Assembly (NCBI RefSeq): GCF_000315625.1
Contig: NW_005434623.1
Location: 344,456-381,509, forward strand
Source: Guillardia theta CCMP2712
Taxonomy: Eukaryota; Cryptophyceae; Pyrenomonadales; Geminigeraceae
Length of the DNA: 37,054 bases
Direction: 5' to 3'
In this document: piece by piece, positions 1-10,182 of the stretch
Layout: each line of letters opens with the position of its first letter
Position numbering within the stretch: the first letter of the stretch is position 1
Notes under the pieces: generated by a model
Told to the model about the DNA's origin: nothing
Seen by the model: only the letters and a program-made list of their open reading frames with translations
Databases searched by the model: none
Position numbers and translations under genes: made by a program

Positions 1-1197
1 GGAGGAGGAGGAGGAGGAGGAGAAGGAGCAAGAGGAAGTGGAGGAGGAAGATTGTTGAAGCTGCTGCAGAGGCTCAACGAGAGTATCTGCCTCAACTCTT
101 TCCGCAACTGCCTGAGGTCCAGCGCTCCTGATGGGCGGATTTCTTCCTCCTCCTCGTGCTTCGACTCCTCCGCCTTGCGCTCCTTCGCTGGTCGGGTCAA
201 AGTCCATCACTCCCTCGTCGCCTCCTCCTCGGGCGATCGCCTCCCTGTGCAGACGCAGCCCAGGAACTTAGCGTCAACCCTCCCAACGCAGCAGGCAGGA
301 GCAACGTACTCAGCGATGGTTAGCGAGTGGAAGGGTAGGACGAGGAGGAGTGAGATGCAGAGCAGGTCAAGACGATAGCGCTGGACGACATAGAGATGGA
401 GGAGGTAGAGCTGCTGCACGTCACAAGTCAGGTTGGTAACCTTAAGGTGGGAGAGAGCTGGTCTGATCCGTCTCTTGCTCCAGGGAGACGAGTACAAGGC
501 CTTTCTCGGGGCGAAGAGACTCTTTGAGTGAGTGGAGGGCAGGAAGGAAGAGAACAAGAGGAAGAGGAAGAGGGGGAGGAAGAGAGGGAGGAAGAGAGGG
601 AGGAAGAGGAAGAGGAAGAGAGGAGGGAGACTCGTGCTGATGAGGACAGTGAGGGCAAGGTCAAGAACGTTGTTTTCATGATGTACTTCCTCAAAGATGA
701 TGAGGACGGGAGGTGAGAGGAAACCGAGAGCAAGCCGCCTGGGCCTCTTACCCTCCAGCAGGGAGCAAGAGATTCAAGACAGCTTGAAATCGATCCGCTT
801 CCTCCGCAAATACGGGTGAGAACATCATCGTCCTTTGCTCGCCGCTCAACACTTCCGCCCAGATTCAGCTTCTACAACATCGAGGGATGCGGCAGGGCGC
901 AGCGCGGATTCTTCTCAGGACCTGGTACTTGCATGCTGTGCTAGTCTCCTCCACCGTCCCTTGCTCGTTCCTCTCCTCGTCTCCCCCGTGGTCTCTCGGT
1001 CTCACTGTCGTCCAGCCCTGATCCCTTGGGAGCAAGTGGAGGAGTATGTGAAGAAGCCTCGAGAGACAGGAGCTCATCCAACCATCCTCGCCTCACGGAC
1101 GCGCGTGGATGGTCTGAACCAAGTTCTTCAAGATAAACTCAACCAGAAGGAGGAGAAAGAGAAGCAGAGGGCCAGAGAGAGTGAGAGTGTAAACTAG
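1..1197 (+). CDS. FkbM-like methyltransferase, C-terminal part (5' partial, multi-exon)
   Basis: The gene enters from the left edge. Exons that join in phase: 253-318, 361-431, 484-527, 650-712, 762-815, 863-924 and 1016-1197, with stop TAG at 1195-1197. An earlier coding stretch (about 40-114, IVEAAAEAQREYLPQLF) probably belongs, but its join is unresolved. The joined protein reads VKTIALDDIEMEEVELLHV, then QGDEYKAFLGAKRLFDEGKV, then a hydrophobic strand and KSIRFLRKYGFSFYNIEG. This order (LDD, strand, QGxE, GAK-LF, strand, YGFSFYNIEG) resembles the C-terminal half of FkbM-family SAM-dependent methyltransferases (LDDL..LLKIDVQGYE..VLxGAKxLL). The usual K-I-D before the Gly is not kept, so activity is doubtful. 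The tail (EEYVKKP.. to ESESVN) is charged and helical. The purine-rich tract at 540-640 is intronic. The family call rests on pattern resemblance only. Confidence 0.55.
528..649 (+). repeat. Purine-rich (GGA/GAA) low-complexity intron
   Basis: This is the intron between the FkbM-like exons ending at 527 (donor GTGAGTGG) and starting at 650 (acceptor GAGGACAG). It is almost pure G/A on the plus strand. It gives a Glu-rich open frame on one strand and a Ser-rich one on the other; neither is likely to be a gene. Confidence 0.6.
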
Positions 1198-1310
1198 CCA
1201 GGAGGACAGAAATAATGAACAGGAGGAGCATCACGCCGCTTGAGGTGCATCTTTTATTCTGATCGCTTGTGTCCCTGCAAAACAAGGGAAGATGAGGCAG
1301 AGCATCTGCG

Positions 1311-2561
1311 CTAGCACTTCCAAATGCGGCACGTGTTATCCTTGGACCCAGTGATGATGGTGTCACCCTCGTAGTTGAACGCGCAGGAGAAGATCTCGTC
1401 TATATGTCCTTCTAGGATCTGCAGGCACTCCCCGGTATCGCTCGACCAGATGTGGCAGGTCTTGTCACTGCTCGCCGTGATGATCTTGGTTCCTTGCGGA
1501 TTGAAGCACACCTTTGAGATCTCCCCTTCGTGCCCGACAAGGATGGACACGCACGCGCCAGTCATGGTGTTGTATACTCGCGCTGTCCCGTCCGCTGACG
1601 CCGTCACCAGTCGGCTTCCGGTGGCGTTGAAGGAGACATCGAGGATCTCGTCGCTGTGACCTCGCAAGGTATTGATGCACTGCCCTGACTTCACATCCCA
1701 AAGTTTGCACGTGCGATCAATGGACCCGGTGATGCACTTGCCTCCCTCCCAATCGAACTGGCAGCTGGAGATTTCTCCTCTATGACCCTGGAAGGTGTGG
1801 ATGCAACGACCCGACCTCACATCCCACAGTTTTGTCGTGTGATCAAAAGAACCAGTGATGAGCTTGTCTCCTGTCTGGTTGAAACTCAAACTGACAATCT
1901 CTGCCGTATGTCCAATCAGCGTGCAGAGCTCTACGCCAGTCTCGGTATCCCATAACTTTGCTGTGTTGTCCATGGACCCTGTGGAGATGATGGAGCCCTG
2001 AGGATTGAAGGACAAGCAGACGATCTCCGTGGCATGACCTCTCAATGTGTGGTACAGCTCCCCAGTCTCTGAGTTCCATACTTTGCAAGTCTTGTCAAAA
2101 GAACCCGTGATCACTTTGTCGCCATAAGGATTGTTGAATGCAATGGCGTAAACGACATTCTTGTGGCCTTCCAGTGTGAGAAGCTCCTCACCAGTCAGGG
2201 TGTTCCAGACTTTGCAGGTTCTGTCGTAGGATCCCGTAATGAACTTGTCCCCGTTCTTGTTGAATGCACAATTAGTCAAAGGAAGAATGTGGGCTCGAAG
2301 AATTTTGAAGAGATAGAACTGCTGACTCTCCTGGCAGTCTTGTTTTTCGATGAGTTTGTAAAGAAGCTTTCTGACATGCGGGCGTTTTGATTCAGTGATC
2401 AAGGGTTCTTGACGCACAATGCGATTGAGCAAGACCTCCACGTCAGTCTCAACCGTGAGATCGAGCAAGTCGATGGTCTTCTGTTTCAGCTCTGCGTTAG
2501 TCTCGTATTCAAGAATAATACCAGGAGGATAGTAACGAAGTAGAAATCTCTTGAGCTTCAT
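1311..2561 (-). CDS. DAW1: Dynein assembly factor with WD repeats 1 (ODA16 homologue)
   Basis: Intronless 416-aa protein, start ATG at 2561, the same size as animal DAW1 and Chlamydomonas ODA16 (about 415-446 aa). The N-terminus [20 protein letters not shown] is the family's characteristic start. A helical region to about residue 85 is followed by eight WD40 repeats, each with GH...D and a closing W/Y-N/D pair (e.g. [25 protein letters not shown]), ending [13 protein letters not shown]. Family knowledge: the protein is a cargo adaptor for outer-arm dynein in intraflagellar transport and cytoplasmic pre-assembly. The organism therefore builds motile cilia or flagella. The stop lies 114 bp from the convergent stop of the FkbM-like gene. 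Confidence 0.95.
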   Translation of the reverse strand: MKLKRFLLRYYPPGIILEYETNAELKQKTIDLLDLTVETDVEVLLNRIVRQEPLITESKRPHVRKLLYKLIEKQDCQESQQFYLFKILRAHILPLTNCAFNKNGDKFITGSYDRTCKVWNTLTGEELLTLEGHKNVVYAIAFNNPYGDKVITGSFDKTCKVWNSETGELYHTLRGHATEIVCLSFNPQGSIISTGSMDNTAKLWDTETGVELCTLIGHTAEIVSLSFNQTGDKLITGSFDHTTKLWDVRSGRCIHTFQGHRGEISSCQFDWEGGKCITGSIDRTCKLWDVKSGQCINTLRGHSDEILDVSFNATGSRLVTASADGTARVYNTMTGACVSILVGHEGEISKVCFNPQGTKIITASSDKTCHIWSSDTGECLQILEGHIDEIFSCAFNYEGDTIITGSKDNTCRIWKC

Positions 2562-3566
2562 GTTGAATCAATTCGAAGGGGACGGAGGCAGGCTAGACGT
2601 TTTCAACCCCTTCAACCCTTGGGTATTGAGCAGTCCTTGCACTAGAAATCTTGGAGTGCCCAAAGATTACTATCCTCTCTGATGTAACCTGAAGTCTTAT
2701 GTGAACCGCTGCTCCGCTGACGAGCTTGTACTGTTCCCACCCTCTTTTTCGCAACACAACGCCTCCTGCTGCTTGCAGAATCAGAGTCAGACAGTGGTTT
2801 GGTATGCTTCCTGAATCTTTGAGAAGTGAGCAGCAATATGTCCAAAGTCTCTGCTCAAACACTTTCTACTTCCCTTCCTCTGCCTATACTTGCCTCCTGC
2901 TCTCCCTCGCTGGTACCTCTTGCTCCTCTCCTTGCTCCCTTTTCTGCCTGCTCTCGTCTCCTCGTTCCCGCTTTCCTTGATCAACCGAAAGAGAAAAATT
3001 CTGACTTGCCACCCCACCCACAATTTGATCAAATTGAATATTGAGTCCCAAAACTGCTTTTATATTTCAAACAGATAAATTAAATTTCAAGATATTGCAC
3101 AAATGTTTAACCTTGTCACCCACCCGATAATTCCATAGAGGACAACTTGGATACTTTTCTTTTTTCGTTTGAATTCTCGTCTCTGGTACCCCCTACCCCA
3201 CATCCTCCTGCTTCCTTCTCTCTACCCACCACCCCATCAAGTTTATACAGAACCCCCTATTGTTGATTACCACCCACCACCGGTTGCACAAAGGGAGAGG
3301 CTGAAGTTTGGAAACTATTTGAAGTTTTCACCATAAACTTAACTCTTTATCCAAAATGATTTCAAGATTCACGCCATAAATCTCTTGTGCTACCCAATTG
3401 TTTGGAGTACCCACCCTACATTTCAATTGCAGTGTTCTATGACAGGGGTACTGCCTGTCTGTACCTGCCCACCCCTACCCTATCGCTCAGTCTTCAGAGA
3501 GCCTCTGACCTGTCCTTCGATGAAACCCTCATACAGCAATGGCCCCTCATCCCCTAGCTTCCCCTA
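2562..3566. other. Intergenic, no gene recognised
   Basis: This lies upstream of DAW1. The sequence is T-rich and C-rich with many CCACCC/CTACCC words. The short frames are low-complexity, with no conserved motif. It should include the DAW1 promoter; no defined box is clear. Confidence 0.5.
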
Positions 3567-3780
3567 GCCGGCAGTCGCCAGGCAGGTCGCCAGGCCGGGC
3601 CCGTCGCCACTGAGGGGATCGGAGGGCCATGGGGCCATCCGATCCGGGCCGGGGCACCGGACTCGTACAGTACAGTACGGTCCGACTCGCCCGGCCGGGC
3701 GGCGGCCGCCCGGGCGTCGGCGGTGGTCACCGGGCGACCCGTTGACATTCCGTTCAAGGAGGCTCGGAGGCCTCATTCAT
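3567..3780. repeat. GC-rich dispersed element, copy A
   Basis: About 200 bp of very GC-rich sequence sits abruptly in AT-richer flanks. It shares colinear words, in inverted orientation, with a second block at 16105-16262. One is an exact 16-nt match, TCCGATCCGGGCCGGG at 3638-3653, whose reverse complement is at 16208-16223. Others are the GGTCACCGGG/CGGGTC and GCGGCCGC-type cores. No coding frame is convincing. The ends are not defined by clear terminal repeats. Confidence 0.55.
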
Positions 3781-3855
3781 TCTGTTTGTGGGAGCACAAA
3801 GTTAAACTGAATCATTGAATCATCTAACACTTGGCGGCAGCTTTTCTCAGTAAGT

Positions 3856-4626
3856 TCAGCCGAGGTTGAGCCTGGCAAAGAAGGAATAGTTCAGTGAAGG
3901 TACAGGAGACGGGAAACCAACTAGACAGGCTTACCTGCCGCTGGAGGGTCTGCCCGATGAAGCGGCTCGTTTGCTCTCAGCATGGAGATGGATGCGTTTC
4001 ATGGCCTGCGGTCGCTGGAGTGAGCAGTAGGAGAGGAGGCAGTAGGATCTGAAAACCTCGCGAAAATCCGATGGAGAGATGGATGTGATTTGTGAAGAAA
4101 CAGGCGAGTCTGTCCATACAGTCATATCGAAGAAAATACAAAGGTCGCACCACATCATCTCTGCATCACGGTCAAAACTAAACAGATCCGCTTCATGCCC
4201 TTCCCAATCACTAAAACCAGCACTAGCGGGACTAGCGGGACTAGCGGGACTAGCGACAGTAGCAGTAACACCATCGTCGTGCTTGTCATCGTCTTCATCA
4301 AAATGCTTATCAAGTTTATCAGAATACCTTCATAGTCTCTTGTTCGCTTTCCATGCAGCCAGTTTCTCTCCACCTGATATCTCAGCATCACGAGAAATCA
4401 TCAATGTCTCTTATCTTCTTCTCTTGTTTGAAAAGAAATCATCATCTCGCCTAAACGATCTCGTCTGCGGATTCACCTCAAGTCGAACATTGTTGGAGAC
4501 GGTTGCCGATCCCTCCCAGTGATGTTTGACACTCTTAACCACTTTCGGGCTTCTGTGAGAGATATCAAATTGCAGCATTATAGCATGCAGAGCAAAGATG
4601 ACCTTGTCGCTGCTACCACCATCCAA
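3856..4626 (-). CDS. Unrecognised multi-exon protein
   Basis: I do not recognise the family. The downstream part is well supported: an exon (from about 4200) encoding EADLFSFDRDAEMMWCDLCI through SPSDFRE; a 45-nt GT-AG intron; an exon with RPQAMKRIHLHAESKRAASS ending AGCGGCAG at the 3934/3935 boundary; an intron; and a last exon 3856-3871 giving LNLG-stop. Upstream, a frame near 4490-4626 (KVVKSVKHHWEGSATVSNNV) and VERNWLHGKRTRDYEG near 4330-4380 probably belong. A 9-bp tandem repeat (4222-4257) falls either in an intron or encodes Ala-Ser-Pro repeats in the protein. The start codon and exact upstream exons are unresolved. Confidence 0.45.
4222..4257. repeat. 9-bp tandem repeat (ACTAGCGGG), about 4 units
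   Basis: Three perfect ACTAGCGGG units are followed by a variant ACTAGCGAC. The period is a multiple of three, so it keeps frames open on both strands. It lies inside the unrecognised minus-strand gene. Confidence 0.85.
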
Positions 4627-5606
4627 TGGATTCCAAACACACCAACCTTGCAGGAAACGACCAAATGAGAAGCATGGAGAGATGAAACGGGGTCAGTATC
4701 ACCACAACAAGCGCTCCTATCAGAATCCCTTGCAAGACGATTGTGCTTCCTTTCAGGTTGCTTGCATGAGACCTGAAAGACCTATAATGAGCTGATGGCC
4801 TTGAACCACCACCACCTCCTCCTCCTCCTCCTCCTACTCCTCCTACTCGCTCTCGTCCTCCTCCTCGTCCTCGTCCTCCTCCTCGTCCTCCTCGTCCTCC
4901 TCTTGGGATAAGCCATTTCCAGCTCACAGCCATCGTCCTCGCTTACCTCAGTGCATCATCAAACGTATCCCCGCCTTGCAAACTTCCCAGTTCCACTCCT
5001 GTGATCTTGATGTATGTGTCATACCTCCTCCTCAACAGCGACTTTACAGACAATGATGTACCTCACTGACGCCTGAGCATGACGCTACTGCATCATCGTC
5101 TCGGCTATTGTATGGCATCCATGCAATCAAAACGCTGCTGATCCGCTGCAATACAATGAGTGCAGTGAGCAACAAGATGCAAATGCCGCATGCTCGAGAA
5201 TGTCTCATAAGTGAAGCTGAGTTGATTAACCTGAGGTGAATCGAAATACTCTTGTACAGCAGAAGGAATCACATGGCCTCACGAACAGGACATGTTTCTA
5301 ACACCAAACATTCGACACTCATTCTGTTAGCACACCATGATCCCATGTTCTCTGACATGCAGGATCTTACTCTTCCTCTTCCTCCTCGTCTCCTGCCATC
5401 ATAGTCTACCCTTTTTCACCCCTAGCTATTCTGGTGATGCCAGCATGCTAAAAACAGACCGAACAACGTAGGTAATTTTACTGTCTTTTGTTTTCTGCTA
5501 ACATTTCAACTGAGGCAGACTTTTCCCTTGCTCGTTTCTCACTCTCCCCATCTTTCCTCCTCCCTCCTCTCCACCAGCCTCCCTCCCCAACGCTCCGGCT
5601 CACGTC
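4627..5606. other. Intergenic with CTC-rich microsatellite
   Basis: A (CTC)/(CTCGTC)-rich stretch at about 4812-4905 gives a Gly/Arg-rich frame on the minus strand. The rest, to the TilS start, is unstructured. A short minus-strand frame at 4613-4800 with hydrophobic residues could be an upstream exon of the 3.9-4.6 kb gene, but no join was convincing. Confidence 0.4.
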
Positions 5607-7523
5607 ATGCACAGCATCCGACGCGTGACGCCGGCCAGCATGAACACCCTCCTCCTCTGCTCCAGCGCCTTCTGCTACTCCGCCATCCCGAGGAGCATTG
5701 GGCTCAGATCTCTTGTTCTGCCAAGCATCTCCTTGCTGAGGAAGAGGCACAAATGCGCCCGTTTCCTGTCAAGGGGGGCGTCTTTACCGCAGGGAGGGAG
5801 TAAGATCTCCCCTCTGGGTCGCAAGGTGATGCAGACGCTGGAGGGTCGCTGCGGCATGCAGCTCCCTGCGTCGCTCGTGGTGGGAGTGAGTGGGGGGTCG
5901 GACTCGACGGCGCTCATGCTGCTGCTGGATGAGGTGAGGCAGGAGCATGAGGGGGGCGAGGAGGGGCAGCTGTCGATCAACGTGGTCCACTTTGATCATG
6001 GCCTGCGGGCAGAGTCCAAGGAGGAGGCGAAGTTTGTTGAAGGGCTGGCGAGGGACAGGGGGATGCCGTTCTACATGCAAGCGCTTGACGAGGCCGATGC
6101 GGCAAGGTTCAGAGAGAACTCTGGTGGGATGCAGGAGTACACGAGGATTTGGAGGAGGAAGGTGATGGGGGAAGTGGCTGCGAAGATCAAGGAGCAGAGC
6201 CGTCCTGACACCAAAGTCTATCTCGTCTCTGCGCACCATTCCGACGACCAGCTGGAAACTATTCTGATGAAGCTGCTGAGAGGAGCTCACATTAGCAAGC
6301 TTCATGGGATGAAGTACAAGGACGATCTTGACCCTCCCATGCTCCGGCCGCTGCTCGACATCTCCAAGCAGGAGCTGGTTCGGTACCTCAAGGACTTGCA
6401 GCAGGACTGGAGGGAGGATTCGTCGAATCACGAGTCCACGTACAAGAGGAACAAGGTCAGGATACAACTGATTCCCCTCCTGCAGGATCTCTGTGGAGGG
6501 AAGCACGCGCTAGCTTCTCGAATGAACGGGCTGAGCCATCAGAGCATGCAGCTGCAGCAGTGGATGGAGGAAGTAACTCCTGCTATCAAGTTCGGGCGCA
6601 GGTTTGACAAGCGCACCCTCCCCCTCGATTTCTTCTACGCGGAGAGCAGGGAGCTCCTTCGCAACTCGGTCATCCACCAGTTCATTAGCTCCGAGGCCTC
6701 AGACCTCATCCTGAGCTACACCCAGCTCCTCAAGATCGCCCAGCAGCTCGAGGAGCATCCTAACAATCTCAATTGGTCTTTGGACTTGGGCAAGGGATGG
6801 CAGGTTCTGCGGTCGGGGCCCTTGCTCATGGTGGATAGGGAGGAAGGAGAGTTGCCGAACGGGAGCGTTGACATACTGGGCGACGTGAACGTCGGCGTCG
6901 AGGTCGACGGCCCGTGGAGCGTCATGGTGACAGCAGGGCAGAAGCCTCCTCCTCCTGTGGAGGGAAAGCGGAGAGTGCTGCCAGAGGATGTGTGCTTTAC
7001 GATCCATAACGTCCCTGCTGGGTCCCAAATGATAGTGAGGACGAAGTTGGCAGGCGACAGGTAGGAGCATGAGGCGGGAGGCGAAGTCGGGAGGGAGTTT
7101 GGGTGGGTGGGTGTGGAGGGGGGGGGGGCTTTACAGATTAAGGATAGGAGGATAAAGTGGTGGATAGTAAGGAGCATTTTTCAGAAAGAGACGAAGAGAA
7201 GGAAAAGGGTCAACTTTCTCTCCCTGACTAGTTCCCTCAGGTTTTTCCCCAAGGGGGTGGGAAAGGACGAGAGGCTCAAGCACTTCCTGAGGTTCCAGCG
7301 AATCCCCGTGAAAGAACGCGATGAGATTCCCCTTATATGTTTCAAGTCACTCCCTTCCTCCTCCTCCTCCTCCTCCTCCTCCTCCTCCTCCTCCTCCTCC
7401 TCCCCAACTTCAGCAGAATCTGATCAGAAAGCAACGGTCATCGCTGTTCCTCCCAGGCATGTTGCCAAACCTCATGCGGTCCCCAAGGGCAAGGGGTTGA
7501 CCATCTCCTTCCGGATCATGTGA
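5607..7523 (+). CDS. tilS: tRNA(Ile)-lysidine synthase, organelle-directed
   Basis: TilS makes lysidine at C34 of organellar or bacterial tRNA(Ile)(CAU). Exon 1 (5607-7060) carries the N-type ATP pyrophosphatase P-loop VGVSGGSDSTAL (about residue 92), then VVHFDHGLRAES, SAHHSDDQLETILMKLLRG, RPLLDISKQEL and DWREDSSN with YKRNKVR, all TilS signatures. The apparent stop at 7062 is intronic. A 180-nt intron (7061-7240, GTAGG..CTCAG) joins AG to G in phase, giving AGDRFFPKGVGKDERLKHFL, the TilS C-terminal domain (GDRF..G..KKLK.FL), then RIPVKERDEIPL. About 70 N-terminal residues precede the core and form an organelle-targeting leader: LLLCSSAF looks like a signal peptide cleaved before Phe. The start is 5607 or the in-frame ATG at 5640. 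A poly-Ser run interrupts the C-domain. Confidence 0.93.
7355..7404. repeat. (TCC)n microsatellite inside the TilS coding exon
   Basis: About 16 TCC units in frame encode a run of Ser residues between ICFKSLP and PTSAESD in the C-terminal domain of TilS. A change in unit number keeps the frame. Confidence 0.85.
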
Positions 7524-7781
7524 GGGCGAGAGCTGGGGATGGGGTGAAGAGACGATAGCGAGGCAGGCGTTAAGAGCAATTGAAGGGAGCAGCACTAGGG
7601 AAGGGAAAGGAAGGGACAAGGGGCAGCAGATTGAGCTAGTGCGGTACAGTTCAACGGCAGCAGCACTAATGGCGGCAGCAGCTGGAGCGGAAGGAAGAGA
7701 CAGAGAAAGGTTCGGAGCGAGAGAGGGGGGACGTTTTTTGAGGATGTTCATTACAAGTATCGAAAGCCTTGAGTAGCTGCA

Positions 7782-8898
7782 CTAGCGTCGATGCTCAAAG
7801 TTGGGCTGTTTGTTGAGACTGTCGATCATCCAGTTCATCCCGTCCATGACGGTCTCCTCCGAGCCGGAGCAAGCCTGGAATGCCGAAACAGAGATAATGC
7901 GGAGCTGGAGGAAACAGATACGAGACAGGATCAGCGAGGCTTGCGAGGAACAAGGGAGGAGAGCTGTGGAAGATAAATGGTATCTACAGGTAGGGACGAG
8001 GAGGAGGACAAGAAGGTATAAGAAAGGGGAAGCGGGGAAGGTGAAAGGGGGCGAGAGCGATGGTTGGAGAGGCCTGGAGGCGGATGGAAGAGCGGGAACC
8101 ATCGCCTGCAGCCGTTGGGAGGAAGGGAAAGAGAGCTGGGGAAGGAAGGAGGAAGAGACAGTCTCTCAAGATAGGATGCTGAGTAGGATGATAGCACAAA
8201 GGAGAGAGGACCTGGCGCTGGTGCATGAGAGTCCCTGACTGAGGAAGCGCTTTCTGGCGGATTTCATCAAGCTTGACAGCGCCTTGCTGCTCAAAGAGGT
8301 GAGAAGGACAAGAGAAGAAGGAGTTTCAGCAGGGAAGGACGGGAAGGAGTAGAGAAGCAAGAGGGTACGGACGAGAGGGAGAGAGGAGAAGCAGGAGGAG
8401 GTCAGGGCCAGGAAAAAGAAAAGATTTTAAGTGCCTTGTCCTGCTTGTTCACGAAGATGAGGAGGGGTACGTCCTGTAACTCAGGCTCTTCCAGCAGACC
8501 CTCCAATGTCTGCAGCGCCTGCGCAGATTCAGCAGCTTTCCTTCTCCTCCCATCCTTCACCTCCTCGAATCTGGAGGGGTCTGAGGCATCGACGACCCAC
8601 ACGAGACCATGAGCGTCTTCAGGCAAATCATGAGAGGACAGGTAGCAGGTAGCAAGAATTGGAGCAGGGAGCAGGAGGGAGGTTCTCTCCTACCAGAATA
8701 GTACTTGTCCCAAATGCCCCGCAGGGCCTCTTGTCCTCCGAGATCCCAAATCTGCGAGGTTACTGAGCGACGCTGGAGAGAAGAAACTGAAAACGAGGAC
8801 GAGGTGAAAGATGATGATGGGTGAGATAATTATGAACACTACGATAATGATGATGGTGATGGTGGTGGTGATGACGATGACGATGACGATGACGATGG

Positions 8899-8944
<46 letters not shown>

Positions 8945-9572
8945 ATTGCGATTGCATCAACGATGACGACGATGAAAGCAAGGAATGTGGAAGGAACATC
9001 ATCAATCGATGGACGAGGGAGAATGAGGAGGAGGAAAGAACAAGGAAAGAACAAGGAAAGAACAAGGAAAGAACAAGGAAAGAACAAGGAAAGAACAAGG
9101 AAAGAACAAGGAAAGAACAAGGAAAGAACAAGGAAAGAACAAGGAAAGAACAAGAACGACAAATAAACAATGAAGCCAAGAAACTTCATACCATCACATT
9201 GGCACTCTTCAGAGTGATCCTTCCTATATTCAGCCCGACCTGACCAGCATGTCATAAAGCCAGCAAAGGAATGTGGTCCAGCCTTACCGTGGAGGAAATC
9301 TTCTGCAGACTTAGCTGCAGCTCCTGCTCTGTTCGCTTCTCGCTGCTGCCTGCTCGTGCGCAAATCATTCCTCCATCATGGTCGACAGCGCCTCCTACTT
9401 GTCTTGGAGGCCTCGAAGCGAATGCGTTCTAGCAGAGAGGTCTTTCCCGACCCATCAAGACCTGAAGGCTTGTTACAAGGGGGTTGACGAGCTGGACTAT
9501 ACCGAGCAGGAGCAGGTGGTACTGTTTCTTTTCCAAGTAAGATTGGCAAAGGCCACTTATCAAGGAAAACAT
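7782..9572 (-). CDS. ARFRP1: ARF-related small GTPase, ARFRP1 type
   Basis: ARFRP1/Arl3p is a trans-Golgi ARF-like GTPase that acts in the Arl1 recruitment cascade. Exons that join in phase: 9503-9572 (MFSLISGLCQSYLEKKQYHL), 9399-9461 (P-loop GLDGSGKTSLLERI), 9288-9349, 9192-9239 (VGLNIGRITLKSANVM), 8694-8751 (IWDLGGQEALRGIWDKYYS) and 8435-8616 (AHGLVWVVDAS, then FVNKQDK, the G4 motif). An exon then begins at 8286 (QGAVKLDEIRQKALPQ). The last exon has VSAFQACSG, the G5 (SA) region, and ends FEHRR at 7782. WDLGGQE..WDKYY is diagnostic of ARFRP1 over other ARLs. Intron 1 is only 41 nt. The intron after 8435 appears to use a GC donor. The splice between about 8240 and 7900 is unresolved. There is no N-terminal Gly2 for myristoylation, as in ARFRP1. 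Confidence 0.92.
8752..9191 (-). repeat. Repeat-rich intron of the ARFRP1 gene
   Basis: This 440-nt intron lies between the VMI-encoding exons. It carries a (GATGAC)n-type tract at about 8838-8945 and an 11-bp minisatellite at 9034-9152 (unit GGAAAGAACAA, about 11 copies, very regular). On the sense (minus) strand the minisatellite is pyrimidine-rich, TTCTTTCCTTG. The intron is far longer than its neighbours (41-60 nt). Confidence 0.85.
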
Positions 9573-10182
9573 CCAAATGGTCACGGTTCCGAGTACAACA
9601 TGCTCCTCTACAGCGCTGCGTCCAGCATGGTCAGAGCTTCTGCCAGCATGTCGCATGTATCTCTGTTGGAGGATTGAGAAAGTACCTAAACCCTCTCCCC
9701 CCTTCCCCCTCCCCCCTCCCCCCTTCCTTCCTCTCTCCTGCCTTCCACAACCCGCACCCTCCTATCTCCTCTCATCCCCTGCGACCCTTCCCTTCTCTCA
9801 CTCCCGTCCTCCCTCCCTCTGTCCTCCCTCCCTCTCCTCTCCTTCATCCACCTCCTTCCATCACGACATCGAGTCGTCGAGGCGAGCTCGCCAGGCAATT
9901 CCAGCGAAGTTTTATGGGGATTCCGAGCAGATGAGAGGAGATAGCGACGAGGATCGAAGTGGAGAGGAGAGGAGAAGATCGAGGATCCCGATGCCCTCGT
10001 TGTTGTATCCCTTGCTCGTCGAGATCCTGGTTCCATGTCTCGGACTGCAGAGGTAGCGAGGATGGAGTGTTAGAGGAGCGGGAGCAGTTCGGAGGCGACA
10101 GGGGGTAGGCGGAGGGGCGAAGCGGGTCACGACGACTATTCGATCACGGCATCGTGTGACTCTGCTGTCCTCAGGGCTGCCA
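9573..10182. other. Intergenic region between divergent genes (ARFRP1 and Mog1)
   Basis: About 600 bp upstream of both genes. 9685-9860 is strongly C/T-rich on the plus strand (CCCTTCC, CCCTCCC runs). No TATA box or other defined motif is clear. It likely serves as a two-way promoter region. Confidence 0.5.

Noticed and set aside
528-716. Glu-rich open frame (plus) and Ser-rich frame (minus, 428-733)
   Set aside because: They come from a purine-rich intron; the flanking exons splice in phase around it (527 to 650).
4613-4933. Gly/Arg-rich open frame on the minus strand
   Set aside because: The Gly/Arg part is produced by a CTC/CTCGTC microsatellite; no start context or domain supports it as a separate gene.
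5784-6506. 240-codon open frame on the minus strand across TilS
   Set aside because: It is antisense to well-conserved TilS motifs and has no recognisable protein features; it is a shadow of codon bias.
8760-9363. Repetitive frames with His/Arg and Phe/Leu/Ser repeats
   Set aside because: They are created by the 11-bp and GATGAC repeats in the ARFRP1 intron.
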